A stretch of DNA of 64,000 nucleotides from Pseudoduganella lurida (GTDB lineage Bacteria; Pseudomonadota; Gammaproteobacteria; Burkholderiales; Burkholderiaceae_D). Positions 37,664 through 47,617 of this stretch are shown here, in pieces. Numbering within the stretch: position 1 is the first letter of the stretch; each line of letters opens with the position of its first letter. Location: contig NZ_VLLB01000003.1 in NCBI RefSeq assembly GCF_007830455.1, positions 310,001 through 374,000 on the forward strand, read 5' to 3'. Position numbers and translations under genes: made by a program. The notes beneath the pieces were generated by a model. The model was not told the DNA's origin. It searched no databases and worked only from the letters and a program-made list of their open reading frames with translations.

Positions 37664-39766
37664 CTAGTGCACCGCCAGCCACTGCTCCAGCGCCGGCGCC
37701 GTCAGCGGCTGGCTGATGTAGTTGCCCTGCAGGCTGTTGCAGCCGTGGGCGGCCAGGAAGTCGTGCTGGTCGCGCGTCTCGACGCCCGTGCCCACCACGC
37801 GGATGTTCAGGTTGTGGCCGATGTCGAGCATCGTCTTGGCCAGGATGCCGCTGCCCGGCACGCCGTCGATTTCCTGCACGCGCTGGCGCGTCATCTTCAG
37901 CTGGCTGACGGGCAGGTGGCGCAGGCAGGTCAGGTTGTTGGCGCCGGCGCCGAACTCGTCGACCGACAGGCGGATGCCCAGTTCCTGCAGGCCGTTGGCC
38001 AGCCGCTGCGCCCCTTCCGGGTCCATCATCAGCTGTTCCTCGCGCAGTTCCAGCGTGAGGCTGGCCGTGCGCAGGCCATGGTGCGCCATGCGGCGGGCGA
38101 TGTAGGGCAGGTAGTCGCGCTGCGAGAACTCGCGGCTCGAGGCGTTGATGGAAATCGGCAGGTCCGGGAAGCCCAGTTCCGCGAGCCGGCGCAGGGTGCC
38201 GCACACGTCCTCCAGCACGCGCCGGCCCAGCTGCACGATCAGGCCGTTCTCTTCCGCCTCCGGCAGGAAATCGGCCGGCAGCAGCTCCCCCCGCTCCGGA
38301 TGGCGCCAGCGCAGCAGCGCCTCCACGCCCAGGATCTTGCCCGTCTCGACGGAGACATGGGGCTGGAACAGCAGGTACAGGTCGTCGCGCTCCAGGGCGT
38401 CGCGCAGCGACTGCTCCATGCGCTGGCGTGCTGCGGTATTGGCGGCCATGCCGGGCGAGTAGAAGTGCACCGCATCCGGCCCGCCATGCTTGCCCTGGTA
38501 CATGGCCGTGTCGGCCGCCTGCAGCAGTTCGCCCACGCTCCGGCCGTCGCTCGGCCAGACGGCCACGCCCATGCTGGCGCCGACCGACAGGAGGCGGCCG
38601 TCGATCTCCATCTCGCTGGCCATGGCACGGCGGATGCGGTCGATCATCTTCAGCGTGAAGCGCAGGCTGGGCTGGCCGGCCAGCACCAGCACGAATTCGT
38701 CGCCGCCCAGCCGCGCCACGGTGTCCGTTTCGCGCAGCGCCGACTGCAGGCGCTGCGCGACCTGCTTCAACACCTGGTCGCCCGCCGCGTGGCCCATCGT
38801 GTCGTTGATTTCCTTGAACTTGTTCAGGTCCAGCAGCACCACGCCCACCATCTCGCTGGCCCGCTGCGCCGCGCCGATCGCATGCTCGAGCCGGTCGCGC
38901 AGCAGCAGGCGGTTGGCCAGGCCGGTGAGGGGATCGTGCGTGACGAGGTGCTCGAGCTGCGTGGTGCGCTGCTTCATCGCGGTAATGTCCTCGATGATGC
39001 CGATGAAGTGCGTGACGCGCTGGGCGTGGTCGCGTACCGGCGTGACGGTGACGTGATTCCAGAACAGTTCGCCGTTCTTGCGCTGGTTGCGGAACACCAC
39101 GGTGGCGGGGCGGTGCGAGGCGATGGCGCTGGCCAGCTGGGCGCGCTGGTCGTCGTCCATGCCCGGCGCGGCCATGAAGCGGGCGTCGCGGCCCAGCGAT
39201 TCGGCTGCGCTGTAGCCGCTGATGTATTCGAAAGCAGGGTTGAGGTAGGCGATCGGGTTCTCGCGGCCATCGTGCCGGGCGATGACGATGCCGTTGCTGG
39301 CCGCCATCAGTGCCCGTTCGAACAGCTCCAGCTTGTCGCGCTGGCGGTAGTGCTCGGTCAGGTCCATGCCCAGGCCGCACAGGTAGCGGCCGTCGCCCGG
39401 GATTTCCAGCCGCGAGCCGCAGAACACGTATGGCGTGGTGCCGCCGGCGCCATTGCGCAGGCGTCCTTCGATCTGGACCCGTTCGTCCTGCTGGAACACG
39501 TTGCAGAACGCCTGGGCGATGTGCGGGCGTTCGGCCGGCTCGAACAGCTCGAGCATGTGGATGCTGCGCAGACGTTCGGCGGACAGGCCGGTGGCCTGCT
39601 CGACCTGCCGGTTCCACAGCAGGAAGTAGCCGGCCTCGTCCAGCACGTAGAAGGCGCCGGCCACCAGGTTCAGCATCTCGCGCAGCGGCACGCCGCCGAC
39701 CATGTCGACCGCTTCCGCCACCGTCCGGCCACTGCCCGGTGCGGCATTCTGCCCGCTTTCTCGCAT
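37664..39766 (-). CDS. PAS-PAS-GGDEF-EAL protein with degenerate EAL
   Basis: 700-aa soluble cyclic-di-GMP signalling protein. Two PAS domains (about 25-145 and 150-270, the second with a PAC segment ITAMKQ) precede GGDEF and EAL. The diguanylate cyclase site GGDEF is intact at 354-358 with an inhibitory RETD at 345-348. The EAL domain keeps EAL (482-484) and Asn in SINAS, but DDFGTG reads DEFGAG (603), KID reads KMT (624-626), and AEGVE reads GTGVE with Thr660 in place of the Glu needed for catalysis. It is thus probably a cyclase with a c-di-GMP-binding or inactive EAL. The start MRESGQ at 39766 is preferred over a long low-complexity upstream extension. Confidence 0.88.
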   Translation of the reverse strand: MRESGQNAAPGSGRTVAEAVDMVGGVPLREMLNLVAGAFYVLDEAGYFLLWNRQVEQATGLSAERLRSIHMLELFEPAERPHIAQAFCNVFQQDERVQIEGRLRNGAGGTTPYVFCGSRLEIPGDGRYLCGLGMDLTEHYRQRDKLELFERALMAASNGIVIARHDGRENPIAYLNPAFEYISGYSAAESLGRDARFMAAPGMDDDQRAQLASAIASHRPATVVFRNQRKNGELFWNHVTVTPVRDHAQRVTHFIGIIEDITAMKQRTTQLEHLVTHDPLTGLANRLLLRDRLEHAIGAAQRASEMVGVVLLDLNKFKEINDTMGHAAGDQVLKQVAQRLQSALRETDTVARLGGDEFVLVLAGQPSLRFTLKMIDRIRRAMASEMEIDGRLLSVGASMGVAVWPSDGRSVGELLQAADTAMYQGKHGGPDAVHFYSPGMAANTAARQRMEQSLRDALERDDLYLLFQPHVSVETGKILGVEALLRWRHPERGELLPADFLPEAEENGLIVQLGRRVLEDVCGTLRRLAELGFPDLPISINASSREFSQRDYLPYIARRMAHHGLRTASLTLELREEQLMMDPEGAQRLANGLQELGIRLSVDEFGAGANNLTCLRHLPVSQLKMTRQRVQEIDGVPGSGILAKTMLDIGHNLNIRVVGTGVETRDQHDFLAAHGCNSLQGNYISQPLTAPALEQWLAVH

Positions 39767-40329
39767 TTCGTTTCCCGTGTCCGCTGCCAGCTGGCGCAGG
39801 ACGCCGTGCCTGTCTCCGCTGGCTGTTTTTATCGATGCCGGTCCGGCAAATGCGCTTTGCCGCCGGCGCTGGCAGACCTTCGTCTGTCCCACGGCGAGTA
39901 TGGACGTTTTTGCAAAACAGGGCGCGCGCTTGCGGCGCGTGGATGAGCCTGCAAGCAAGGGCGGCAGCCAGTTTGCGATGAGCAATGATGCGGAAGGGAC
40001 AGTGGTTGGCAAGAATGTCTGTCCCAGCTTTGTCCATGCCAGCGTGCTGTCGAGTCCAGGGCCGAACCGGGCCGGCACCACGCCCGGGATAGCCCGGCAG
40101 CAGGGGCGGAAATGGCTGACTATTTATCTTGCTAGTGGTTGTTGCGTCTCAAGACGCCGTGCTATCCTAAGCGGCTGTATCTGGGAGCTCGCCGGAGACT
40201 TGTCTTTCGGGCAACCAAAGAGTCCTTCCCCCACAACTTGATGTGCGATCCGCTAACCGGTCAGGCCGTGTCGCGGAAGGTTGAATTAACCCGCCCACAC
40301 TCGCGAAGCGCGAAGAAAGGTGAGCAAGA
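39767..40329. other. 563-base gap with the odhA promoter region
   Basis: No gene is supported here; the open frames are GC-rich shadows. The last 200 bases carry the odhA promoter and leader. A small palindrome GCGTCTCAAGACGC lies between the promoter boxes at 40144-40157. The part next to the GGDEF-EAL gene (39767-39900) should hold that gene's promoter, which I could not identify. Confidence 0.5.
40139..40168 (+). promoter_or_regulatory. Probable odhA promoter
   Basis: TTGTTG at 40139-40144 and extended -10 TGCTATCCT at 40160-40168, spacer 18. The palindrome GCGTCTCAAGACGC overlaps the -35 edge and spacer and would be well placed for repression. The start point would be near 40175, giving a leader of about 155 bases. 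Confidence 0.5.
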
Positions 40330-43185
40330 ATGATGCAACAACTCGAGTCCAACTCCTACCTGTTTGGTGGGAATGCGCCGTACGTAGAGGAACTCTACGA
40401 AGCGTACCTGGAAAATCCCGGCTCCGTCCCGGACAACTGGCGTTCCTATTTCGACGCGATGCAGCACGTGCCTGCCGTCGATGGCACCAGCAAGCCGGAC
40501 GTCAACCACTCCTCCGTCATCGCCTCGTTTGCCGAACGCGCCAAATCCGGCCCGATCCGCACCGTGACCGCCTCGGCCGATGCCGAGATGGGCCGCAAGC
40601 GCGTTGCCGTCACGCAGCTGATCGCCGCCTACCGCTACCTGGGCTCGCGCTGGGCCAACCTGGACCCGCTGCAGCGCCAGGAGCGCCCGCCGATCCCGGA
40701 ACTGGATCCGGCCTCGTACGGCTTCACCGATGCGGACATGGACACCGTGTTCAACATCAGCAATACCTACTTCGGCCAGGAAACCGCCTCGCTGCGCGAC
40801 CTGCTGAACTTCCTGCGCGACACGTACACCCGTTCGATCGGTGCCGAGTACATGTACATCTCCGACCCGGCCGAAAAGCGCTGGCTGCAGGAGCGCCTGG
40901 AATCGATCCGTTCCACGCCGAGCTTCGGCGCGGAAAAGAAGAAGCACATCCTGGAACGCCTGACGGCGGCCGAAGGCCTGGAACGCTACCTGCACACCAA
41001 GTACGTGGGCCAGAAGCGCTTCTCGCTGGAAGGCGGCGAGACGTTCATCGCCTCGATCGACGAGATCATCCAGCGCGCCGGTGAGAAGGGCGTGCAGGAA
41101 ATCGTCATCGGCATGGCCCACCGCGGCCGCCTGAACGTGCTGGTGAACACCCTCGGCAAGGCGCCGAAGGACCTGTTCGAGGAATTCGAAGGCAAGCACG
41201 GCGACGACCTGCCGGCCGGCGACGTGAAATACCACCAGGGCTTCTCGTCCGACATCTCCACCGCGGGCGGCCCGGTCCACCTGTCGCTGGCGTTCAATCC
41301 TTCCCACCTGGAGATCGTCAACCCGGTCGTCGAAGGTTCGGTCAAGGCCCGCATGGACCGCCGCGGCGACACGCTGGGCGCGCAGGTGCTGCCGATCCTG
41401 GTGCACGGCGATGCCGCATTCGCCGGCCAGGGCGTGGTGATGGAAACGCTGAACCTGGCGCAGACCCGCGGTTACGGCACGGGCGGCACGGTGCACATCG
41501 TGATCAACAACCAGATCGGCTTCACCACCTCCGACCCGCGCGACGCGCGTTCGACGATCTACTGCTCCGACGTCGTGAAGATGATCGAGGCGCCGGTGCT
41601 GCACGTGAACGCCGACGATCCGGAAGCGACCGTGCTGGCCTCGCAGATCGCGCTGGACTACCGCGCCGAGTTCCACAAGGATATCGTCGTCGACATCATC
41701 TGCTACCGCAAGCTGGGTCACAACGAGCAGGACACCCCGGCGCTGACGCAGCCGCTGATGTACAAGAAGATCGCCCAGCACCCGGGCACCCGCCGCCTGT
41801 ACGCCGACAAGCTGGCCGTGCAGGGCGTGATCCCGGCCGATGGCGGCGACACGATGGTCGCGGCCTACCGCGATGCCATGGACGCCGGCAAGCACACGGT
41901 CGATCCGGTGATCTCGAACTTCAAGGGCAAGTTCGCCGTCGACTGGCTGCCGTTCCTGAACCGCAAGTGGACCGACGCGGCCGACACCGCCGTGCCGCTG
42001 ACGGAACTGAAGCGCCTGGCCACCCGCATCACCACCGTGCCGGAAGGCTTCAAGGTGCACTCGCTGGTCGAGAAGGTGCTGGGCGACCGCGCCAACATGG
42101 GTAAAGGCGAGCTGAACCTGGACTGGGGCATGGGCGAACACCTGGCCTACGCCTCGCTGGTGTCGTCCGGCTATGCCGTGCGCCTGACCGGCCAGGATGC
42201 CGGCCGCGGCACGTTCACGCACCGCCATGCCGTGCTGCACGACCAGAACCGCGAACGCTGGGATGCCGGCACCTATGTGCCGCTGCAGAACGTGTCCGAA
42301 GGCCAGGCACCGTTCACCGTGATCGACTCCGTGCTGTCCGAAGAAGCGGTGCTGGGCTTCGAATACGGCTACTCGACGGCCGAGCCGAACACGCTGACGA
42401 TCTGGGAAGCCCAGTTCGGCGACTTCGTCAACGGCGCGCAGGTCGTGATCGACCAGTTCATCAGCTCCGGCGAAGTCAAGTGGGGCCGCGCTTCGGGCCT
42501 CGTGATGCTGCTGCCGCACGGTTACGAAGGCCAGGGTCCGGAACACTCGTCCGCCCGTCCGGAACGTTTCCTGCAGCTGTGCGCGGACAACAACATGCAG
42601 GTGGCGCAGCCGACGACGGCCGCGCAGATCTTCCACCTGCTGCGCCGCCAGATGGTGCGCCAGTTCCGCAAGCCGCTCGTCGTGATGACGCCGAAATCGC
42701 TGCTGCGCAACAAGGACGCCGGCTCGTCGCTGAACGAACTCGCCAAGGGCGCGTTCCAGACCGTGATCGGCGAAGTGGACGACAAGATCGATGCCAAGAA
42801 GGTCAAGCGCGTGATCGCCTGCTCCGGCAAGGTGTATTACGACCTGGTCAACGCCCGCAAGACGCGCGGCCAGACCGACACGGCCATCATCCGCGTCGAG
42901 CAGCTGTACCCGTTCCCGCACAAGGCCTTCGCCGCCGAACTGAAGAAGTTCCCGTCGCTGGCCGAAGTGGTGTGGGCACAGGACGAGCCGCAGAACCAGG
43001 GTCCATGGTTCCAGATCCAGCACAACATCTTCGAGTCGATGGATGCGGGCCAGCGCCTGGCATACGCCGGCCGTCCTGCTTCCGCGTCGCCGGCTGTCGG
43101 TTACTACGACAAGCACTACGCGCAGCAGAAGGATCTGCTGGAGACGGCATTCTCGAAGCTGAAGGGCTTCATCCTGACCAAGTAA
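40330..43185 (+). CDS. odhA: 2-oxoglutarate dehydrogenase E1 component
   Basis: 951-aa thiamine-diphosphate enzyme decarboxylating 2-oxoglutarate (also called sucA). It begins with the short N-terminal E2-binding segment SYLFGGNAPYVEELYEAYLE. ThDP/Mg-binding motifs include GMAHRGRLNVLVNTLGK, GDAAFAGQGVVMETLNL and INNQIGFTTSDPRDARST, and the second half carries DAGRGTFTHRHAVLHDQ and LPHGYEGQGPEHSSAR. RBS AAAGGTGAG is at 40316-40324. It is the first gene of the odhA-odhB-(PspC)-lpdA run. Confidence 0.97.
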   Translation: MMQQLESNSYLFGGNAPYVEELYEAYLENPGSVPDNWRSYFDAMQHVPAVDGTSKPDVNHSSVIASFAERAKSGPIRTVTASADAEMGRKRVAVTQLIAAYRYLGSRWANLDPLQRQERPPIPELDPASYGFTDADMDTVFNISNTYFGQETASLRDLLNFLRDTYTRSIGAEYMYISDPAEKRWLQERLESIRSTPSFGAEKKKHILERLTAAEGLERYLHTKYVGQKRFSLEGGETFIASIDEIIQRAGEKGVQEIVIGMAHRGRLNVLVNTLGKAPKDLFEEFEGKHGDDLPAGDVKYHQGFSSDISTAGGPVHLSLAFNPSHLEIVNPVVEGSVKARMDRRGDTLGAQVLPILVHGDAAFAGQGVVMETLNLAQTRGYGTGGTVHIVINNQIGFTTSDPRDARSTIYCSDVVKMIEAPVLHVNADDPEATVLASQIALDYRAEFHKDIVVDIICYRKLGHNEQDTPALTQPLMYKKIAQHPGTRRLYADKLAVQGVIPADGGDTMVAAYRDAMDAGKHTVDPVISNFKGKFAVDWLPFLNRKWTDAADTAVPLTELKRLATRITTVPEGFKVHSLVEKVLGDRANMGKGELNLDWGMGEHLAYASLVSSGYAVRLTGQDAGRGTFTHRHAVLHDQNRERWDAGTYVPLQNVSEGQAPFTVIDSVLSEEAVLGFEYGYSTAEPNTLTIWEAQFGDFVNGAQVVIDQFISSGEVKWGRASGLVMLLPHGYEGQGPEHSSARPERFLQLCADNNMQVAQPTTAAQIFHLLRRQMVRQFRKPLVVMTPKSLLRNKDAGSSLNELAKGAFQTVIGEVDDKIDAKKVKRVIACSGKVYYDLVNARKTRGQTDTAIIRVEQLYPFPHKAFAAELKKFPSLAEVVWAQDEPQNQGPWFQIQHNIFESMDAGQRLAYAGRPASASPAVGYYDKHYAQQKDLLETAFSKLKGFILTK

Positions 43186-43286
43186 TCGGGCATCTGATCG
43201 AGTCTGATCCATCTGGACAGGCCGCGCCGGCCGGTACTTTGAAACCGCCGCGCGGCCCCACGCATAACGAATTCACGGAGTAATAC

Positions 43287-44546
43287 ATGGCACAAATCGA
43301 AGTCAAAGTTCCTCAACTGTCGGAATCCGTCGCCGAAGCGACCCTGCTGTCCTGGCACAAGAAGGTCGGCGAAGCCGTCACGCGCGACGAAAACATGATC
43401 GACATCGAAACCGACAAGGTCGTCCTGGAACTGCCGGCACCGAGCGCCGGCGTGATTGTGCAGCTGCTCAAGGGCGACGGCGCGACCGTCGTGGCCGATG
43501 AAGTCATCGCCATCATCGATACCGAAGCCGGCGCGCAAGTCTCGCCGATCGCCGTGACCGCCGCGCCCGCCGCCGCCGCCGCCCCTGCGCCAGCCGCCGC
43601 TGCCGCCGCACCGGCTGCCACCGGTGGTTCGAAAGGCGACGTGGCCATGCCGGCCGCCGCCAAGATCCTGTCCGAAAAAGGCCTGTCGGCCGGCGACGTG
43701 TCCGGTTCCGGCAAGGACGGCCGCGTGACCAAGGGCGATGCCCTCGGTGCTTCCGCCAAGCCCCCTGCTGCCGCACCGGCCCCCGCCGCTGCCAAGCCGG
43801 CCCTGCAGAAAGTGGCCGCACCATCGTCGCCGGCCAGCCTGGGCGACCGCCCGGAAGAGCGCGTGCCGATGAGCCGCCTGCGCGCCCGCATCGCCGAGCG
43901 CCTGCTGGACTCGCAAGCCACCAACGCCATCCTGACCACCTTCAACGAGGTGAACATGAAGCCGGTGATGGACCTGCGCAACAAGTACAAGGACAAGTTC
44001 GAGAAGGAACACGGCGTCAAGCTGGGCTTCATGTCGTTCTTCGTCAAGGCCGCCGTGGCCGCGCTGAAGAAGTACCCGATCATCAACGCGTCGGTCGACG
44101 GTAACGACATCGTCTACCACGGCTACTTCGACATCGGCATCGCCGTCGGCTCGCCGCGCGGCCTGGTGGTGCCGATCCTGCGCAACGCCGACCAGATGTC
44201 GATCGCCGAGATCGAGAAGAAGATCGGCGAATTCGGCGCCAAGGCCAAGGAAGGCAAGCTGACGCTGGACGACCTGACCGGCGGCACGTTCTCGATCTCG
44301 AACGGCGGTACGTTCGGCTCGATGCTGTCGACCCCGATCATCAACCCGCCGCAGTCGGCCATCCTGGGCGTGCACGCGACCAAGGACCGCGCCGTGGTGG
44401 AAAACGGCGAGATCGTCATCCGCCCGATGAACTACCTGGCCATGTCGTACGACCACCGCATCATCGACGGCCGCGAAGCCGTGCTGGGCCTGGTCGCCAT
44501 GAAGGAAGCGCTGGAAGATCCGGCGCGCCTGCTGCTGGACCTGTAA
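43287..44546 (+). CDS. odhB: Dihydrolipoyllysine succinyltransferase (E2 of OGDH)
   Basis: 419 aa (sucB). The lipoyl domain has its lipoyl-Lys in [11 protein letters not shown] near residue 43, followed by an Ala/Pro linker, an E1/E3-binding domain ([19 protein letters not shown]) and a second Ala/Pro linker. The catalytic domain carries the His/Asp motif [12 protein letters not shown]. It is 101 bases downstream of odhA with a GGAG ribosome site. Confidence 0.97.
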   Translation: MAQIEVKVPQLSESVAEATLLSWHKKVGEAVTRDENMIDIETDKVVLELPAPSAGVIVQLLKGDGATVVADEVIAIIDTEAGAQVSPIAVTAAPAAAAAPAPAAAAAAPAATGGSKGDVAMPAAAKILSEKGLSAGDVSGSGKDGRVTKGDALGASAKPPAAAPAPAAAKPALQKVAAPSSPASLGDRPEERVPMSRLRARIAERLLDSQATNAILTTFNEVNMKPVMDLRNKYKDKFEKEHGVKLGFMSFFVKAAVAALKKYPIINASVDGNDIVYHGYFDIGIAVGSPRGLVVPILRNADQMSIAEIEKKIGEFGAKAKEGKLTLDDLTGGTFSISNGGTFGSMLSTPIINPPQSAILGVHATKDRAVVENGEIVIRPMNYLAMSYDHRIIDGREAVLGLVAMKEALEDPARLLLDL

Positions 44547-44566
44547 TCGAAGCGTCGTAAATCGCC

Positions 44567-44602
44567 TGGGGTCTGTCCCGCGGAAGCCGGGGACAGACCC
44601 CA
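44567..44602. repeat. 13-bp inverted repeat with GGGGTCTGTCCC arms inside the odh operon
   Basis: TGGGGTCTGTCCC (44567-44579) and its complement GGGACAGACCCCA (44590-44602) with a ten-base loop that can itself pair CGG/CCG. It lies between odhB and the PspC gene, 20 bases past the odhB stop, and could attenuate or stabilise the transcript. Confidence 0.75.
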
Positions 44603-44622
44603 TAACCTCGGGAGCCAACGCC

Positions 44623-45015
44623 ATGAACGTCTCCGAAGAAATCAAGCGCCTGCACGAGCTGCACCAGGCCGGCGCCCTGACCGACGAGGAATTCGCCCGC
44701 GCCAAGGAGCGCCTGCTCAGCGCGGAAGCGAAGGCCGTTAGCGGCTGCGGTTCGCGGTTCCACAAGACGGCACCCGGCGACGCGGCCAACGGCGACCTGA
44801 CCAGCGAGCTGTCCCGCCTGCGCCGTTCGCGCACGGACCGCTGGCTCGGTGGCGTCTGCGGCGGCATCGCGCAGGTGTCCGGCGTGGCTTCGTGGATCTG
44901 GCGCCTGGTGTTCGCGCTGTTTACGATCTCGTTCGGGTTCGGGCTGGCGATTTACATCCTGTTGTGGATATTCGTCCCAGAGGACGAACTGATTGGAAAA
45001 GACAATGAGCAATAA
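44623..45015 (+). CDS. SHOCT-PspC domain membrane protein within the odh operon
   Basis: 130 aa. Residues 4-32 ([19 protein letters not shown]) form a SHOCT domain, a short helical module often found at protein ends. Residues 70-120 ([18 protein letters not shown], then a hydrophobic helix [25 protein letters not shown]) are a PspC domain, which in phage-shock systems is an inner-membrane sensor. It overlaps the lpdA start by 11 bases, so lpdA is probably translationally coupled to it. No other phage-shock gene is near. Confidence 0.82.
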   Translation: MNVSEEIKRLHELHQAGALTDEEFARAKERLLSAEAKAVSGCGSRFHKTAPGDAANGDLTSELSRLRRSRTDRWLGGVCGGIAQVSGVASWIWRLVFALFTISFGFGLAIYILLWIFVPEDELIGKDNEQ

Positions 45016-46438
45016 AAATTTTGACGTTGTAGTGATCGGCGCCGGTCCCGGCGGGTATATCGCGGCCATCCGCGCAGCGCAGCTGGGCTTTTCCGTTGCC
45101 TGTATCGATGAATGGGCCAACGAAAAGGGCGGTCCCGCTCCTGGCGGCACCTGCACCAACGTGGGCTGCATCCCGTCGAAGGCGCTGCTGCAGTCGTCCG
45201 AGCATTTCGAACATGCCGGTCACGCGTTCAAGGAACACGGCATCGACGTGGCCGGCCTGTCCCTGAACCTGGGCCAGATGCTCAAGCGCAAGAACAACGT
45301 CGTCAAGCAGAACAACGACGGCATCCTGTACCTGTTCAAGAAGAACAAGGTGACCTTCTTCCACGGCCGCGGCGCCTTCGCCGGTGCCGCGGGCGCCGAA
45401 GGTTACCCGATCGAGATCACCGGCCCGACCATCGAAACGATCAGCGCCAAGCAGGTGATCGTGGCGACCGGTTCGAACGCGCGTGCCCTGCCGGGCGCAC
45501 CGTTCGACGAGAAGCTGATCCTGTCGAACACGGGCGCGCTGGCGATCGAAGCCGTGCCGGCCAAGCTGGGCGTCATCGGTGCCGGCGTGATCGGCCTGGA
45601 AATGGGTTCCGTGTGGCGCCGCCTGGGTGCCGACGTGACCGTGCTGGAAGGCCTGCCGCAGTTCCTGGGCGCCGTCGACGAGCAGGTGGCCAAGGAAGCG
45701 CACAAGCTGTTCACGAAGCAGGGCCTGAAGATCAGCCTGGGCGTGAAGGTCGACAGCGTGACCGCGGGCGACAACAGCGTCACCGTCAAGTACACGGATG
45801 ACAAGGGCACCGCGACGGAAGCCGTGTTCGACAAGCTGATCGTCTCGATCGGCCGCACGCCGAACACGATCGGCCTGGGGCTTGAGAAGGCCGGCCTGCA
45901 GCTGGACGAGCGCGGCTTTATCGCCGTGGACGGCGACTGCAAGACCAACCTGCCGGGCGTGTGGGCGATCGGCGACGTGGTGCGCGGCCCGATGCTGGCG
46001 CACAAGGCGGAAGAAGAGGGTGTCGCGGTGGCCGAACGCATCGCCGGCCAGCATGGCCACACCAACTTCGACACGATTCCATGGGTGATCTACACGTCGC
46101 CGGAAATCGCCTGGGTCGGCAAGACGGAGCAGCAGCTGAAGGCGGCCGGCACGGCGTACAAGTCCGGCTCGTTCCCGTTCCTGGCCAACGGCCGTGCGCG
46201 CGCATTGGGTGACACGTCCGGCTTCGTCAAGTTCCTGGCCGATGCCACGACCGACGAGATCCTGGGCGTGCACATCGTCGGTCCGATGGCCTCCGAGCTG
46301 ATTTCGGAAGCCGTCGTGGCGATGGAGTTCAAGGCCTCGGCCGAAGACATCGCGCGCATCTGCCACGCCCACCCGTCGCTGTCCGAAGCGACCAAGGAAG
46401 CGGCACTGGCCATCGACAAGCGCACGCTGAACTTTTAA
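45005..46438 (+). CDS. lpdA: Dihydrolipoyl dehydrogenase (E3)
   Basis: 477-aa flavoprotein reoxidising dihydrolipoamide in the 2-oxoglutarate dehydrogenase complex. It has the FAD motif [18 protein letters not shown], the redox disulfide in [16 protein letters not shown], the NAD motif [20 protein letters not shown] and the C-terminal catalytic His in [10 protein letters not shown]. The ATG at 45005 is preferred; TTG at 44993 would add four residues. The start lies inside the end of the PspC gene. Confidence 0.97.
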   Translation: MSNKNFDVVVIGAGPGGYIAAIRAAQLGFSVACIDEWANEKGGPAPGGTCTNVGCIPSKALLQSSEHFEHAGHAFKEHGIDVAGLSLNLGQMLKRKNNVVKQNNDGILYLFKKNKVTFFHGRGAFAGAAGAEGYPIEITGPTIETISAKQVIVATGSNARALPGAPFDEKLILSNTGALAIEAVPAKLGVIGAGVIGLEMGSVWRRLGADVTVLEGLPQFLGAVDEQVAKEAHKLFTKQGLKISLGVKVDSVTAGDNSVTVKYTDDKGTATEAVFDKLIVSIGRTPNTIGLGLEKAGLQLDERGFIAVDGDCKTNLPGVWAIGDVVRGPMLAHKAEEEGVAVAERIAGQHGHTNFDTIPWVIYTSPEIAWVGKTEQQLKAAGTAYKSGSFPFLANGRARALGDTSGFVKFLADATTDEILGVHIVGPMASELISEAVVAMEFKASAEDIARICHAHPSLSEATKEAALAIDKRTLNF

Positions 46439-46455
46439 GTAAATCGTCGTGCCTC

Positions 46456-46490
46456 CACCGGGCCGGCCTTCGTGCCGGCCCGGTGTTTTT
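46456..46490 (+). terminator. Terminator of the odhA-lpdA operon
   Basis: 12-bp stem CACCGGGCCGGC/GCCGGCCCGGTG with loop CTTCGT and five T. It lies 17 bases after the lpdA stop. Confidence 0.93.
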
Positions 46491-46506
46491 GTGTGAATCG
46501 AATGTC

Positions 46507-47604
46507 ATGAACGTCCTCGAGTTTTACCAGCATGCGCTGGAACAGCGCCACTTCAAGCCCGACGCGGCCCAGCACCGCGCGGTCGAACGGCTGCAGCAGT
46601 GCTACGACGAATGGGTCGAGTACAAGGCCCAGCGGTCGAACGGCTTCAAGCGGCTGATCAACCGTCCCGACGTGCCGAAAGGCGTGTACATGTGGGGCGG
46701 CGTGGGGCGGGGCAAGTCGTTCCTGATGGACTCGTTCTATTCGGTGGTGCCGGTGGTGCGCAAGACGCGCCTGCACTTCCATGAATTCATGCGTGCCGTG
46801 CACATCCAGCTCGACGAGCTGATGGGCATCGCCGACCCGCTCGACGAGGTGGCGAAACGCATCGCGAAGAAATACCGGCTGATCTGCTTCGACGAGTTCC
46901 ACGTGTCCGACGTGGCCGACGCGATGATCCTGTATAACCTGATGAAGGCGCTGTACGACAACGGCGTGTCGTTCATCATGACTTCCAACTACGAGCCGTC
47001 CACGCTGTATCCGGACGGGCTGCACCGCGACCGCATCCTGCCCACCATCGCGCTGCTCAAGGAGCGCATGGACGTGCTCAACGTGGACGCCGGCGTCGAC
47101 TACCGCAGCCGCGCGCTCGAACAGGTGCAGGCCTATTACATGCCGCTCAATGCGGCCACGGATGCCAAGCTGCGCGAAGCGTTCACCGGCCTGGCCGACA
47201 CGCAGGAAGAAGATGCCCGCATCACGGTGGAGAACCGCGAGATCCGTGCGCTGCGCCGCGCCGGCACCGTCATCTGGTTCGACTTCCACACGCTGTGCGG
47301 CGGTCCCCGCTCGCAGAACGACTACCTTGAAATCGCCAGCCGTTTCCATACCGTGATATTGTCCGGTGTGCCGATGATGTCGGCCGGCCAGTCGTCCGAG
47401 GCGCGCCGTTTCACCTGGCTGATCGACGTGTTCTACGACCAGGGCGTGAAGCTGATCATGTCCGCCGAAGTGGAGCCGGAAGAGCTGTACACCTCCGGCG
47501 CGCTGGCCAACGAATTCCACCGCACCGTGTCGCGCATCGTCGAGATGCAGTCGCGCGAGTACATGGAAAAGGCCCAGCGCGGCGCGGCCGCGGCACTGAC
47601 CTGA
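46507..47604 (+). CDS. zapE: Cell division protein ZapE (AFG1-like ATPase)
   Basis: 365-aa ATPase of the AFG1 family that associates with the Z ring in proteobacteria. Walker A is GGVGRGKSFLMD (about residues 63-74), Walker B LICFDEFHVSD, and sensor SFIMTSNYEP. The length is normal. The ATG at 46507 lacks a clear ribosome site, although the N-terminus MNVLEFYQHAL is as expected. Only 16 bases separate it from the terminator, so its promoter may lie in lpdA. Confidence 0.92.
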   Translation: MNVLEFYQHALEQRHFKPDAAQHRAVERLQQCYDEWVEYKAQRSNGFKRLINRPDVPKGVYMWGGVGRGKSFLMDSFYSVVPVVRKTRLHFHEFMRAVHIQLDELMGIADPLDEVAKRIAKKYRLICFDEFHVSDVADAMILYNLMKALYDNGVSFIMTSNYEPSTLYPDGLHRDRILPTIALLKERMDVLNVDAGVDYRSRALEQVQAYYMPLNAATDAKLREAFTGLADTQEEDARITVENREIRALRRAGTVIWFDFHTLCGGPRSQNDYLEIASRFHTVILSGVPMMSAGQSSEARRFTWLIDVFYDQGVKLIMSAEVEPEELYTSGALANEFHRTVSRIVEMQSREYMEKAQRGAAAALT

Positions 47605-47617
47605 ACGGATAGGAAAG

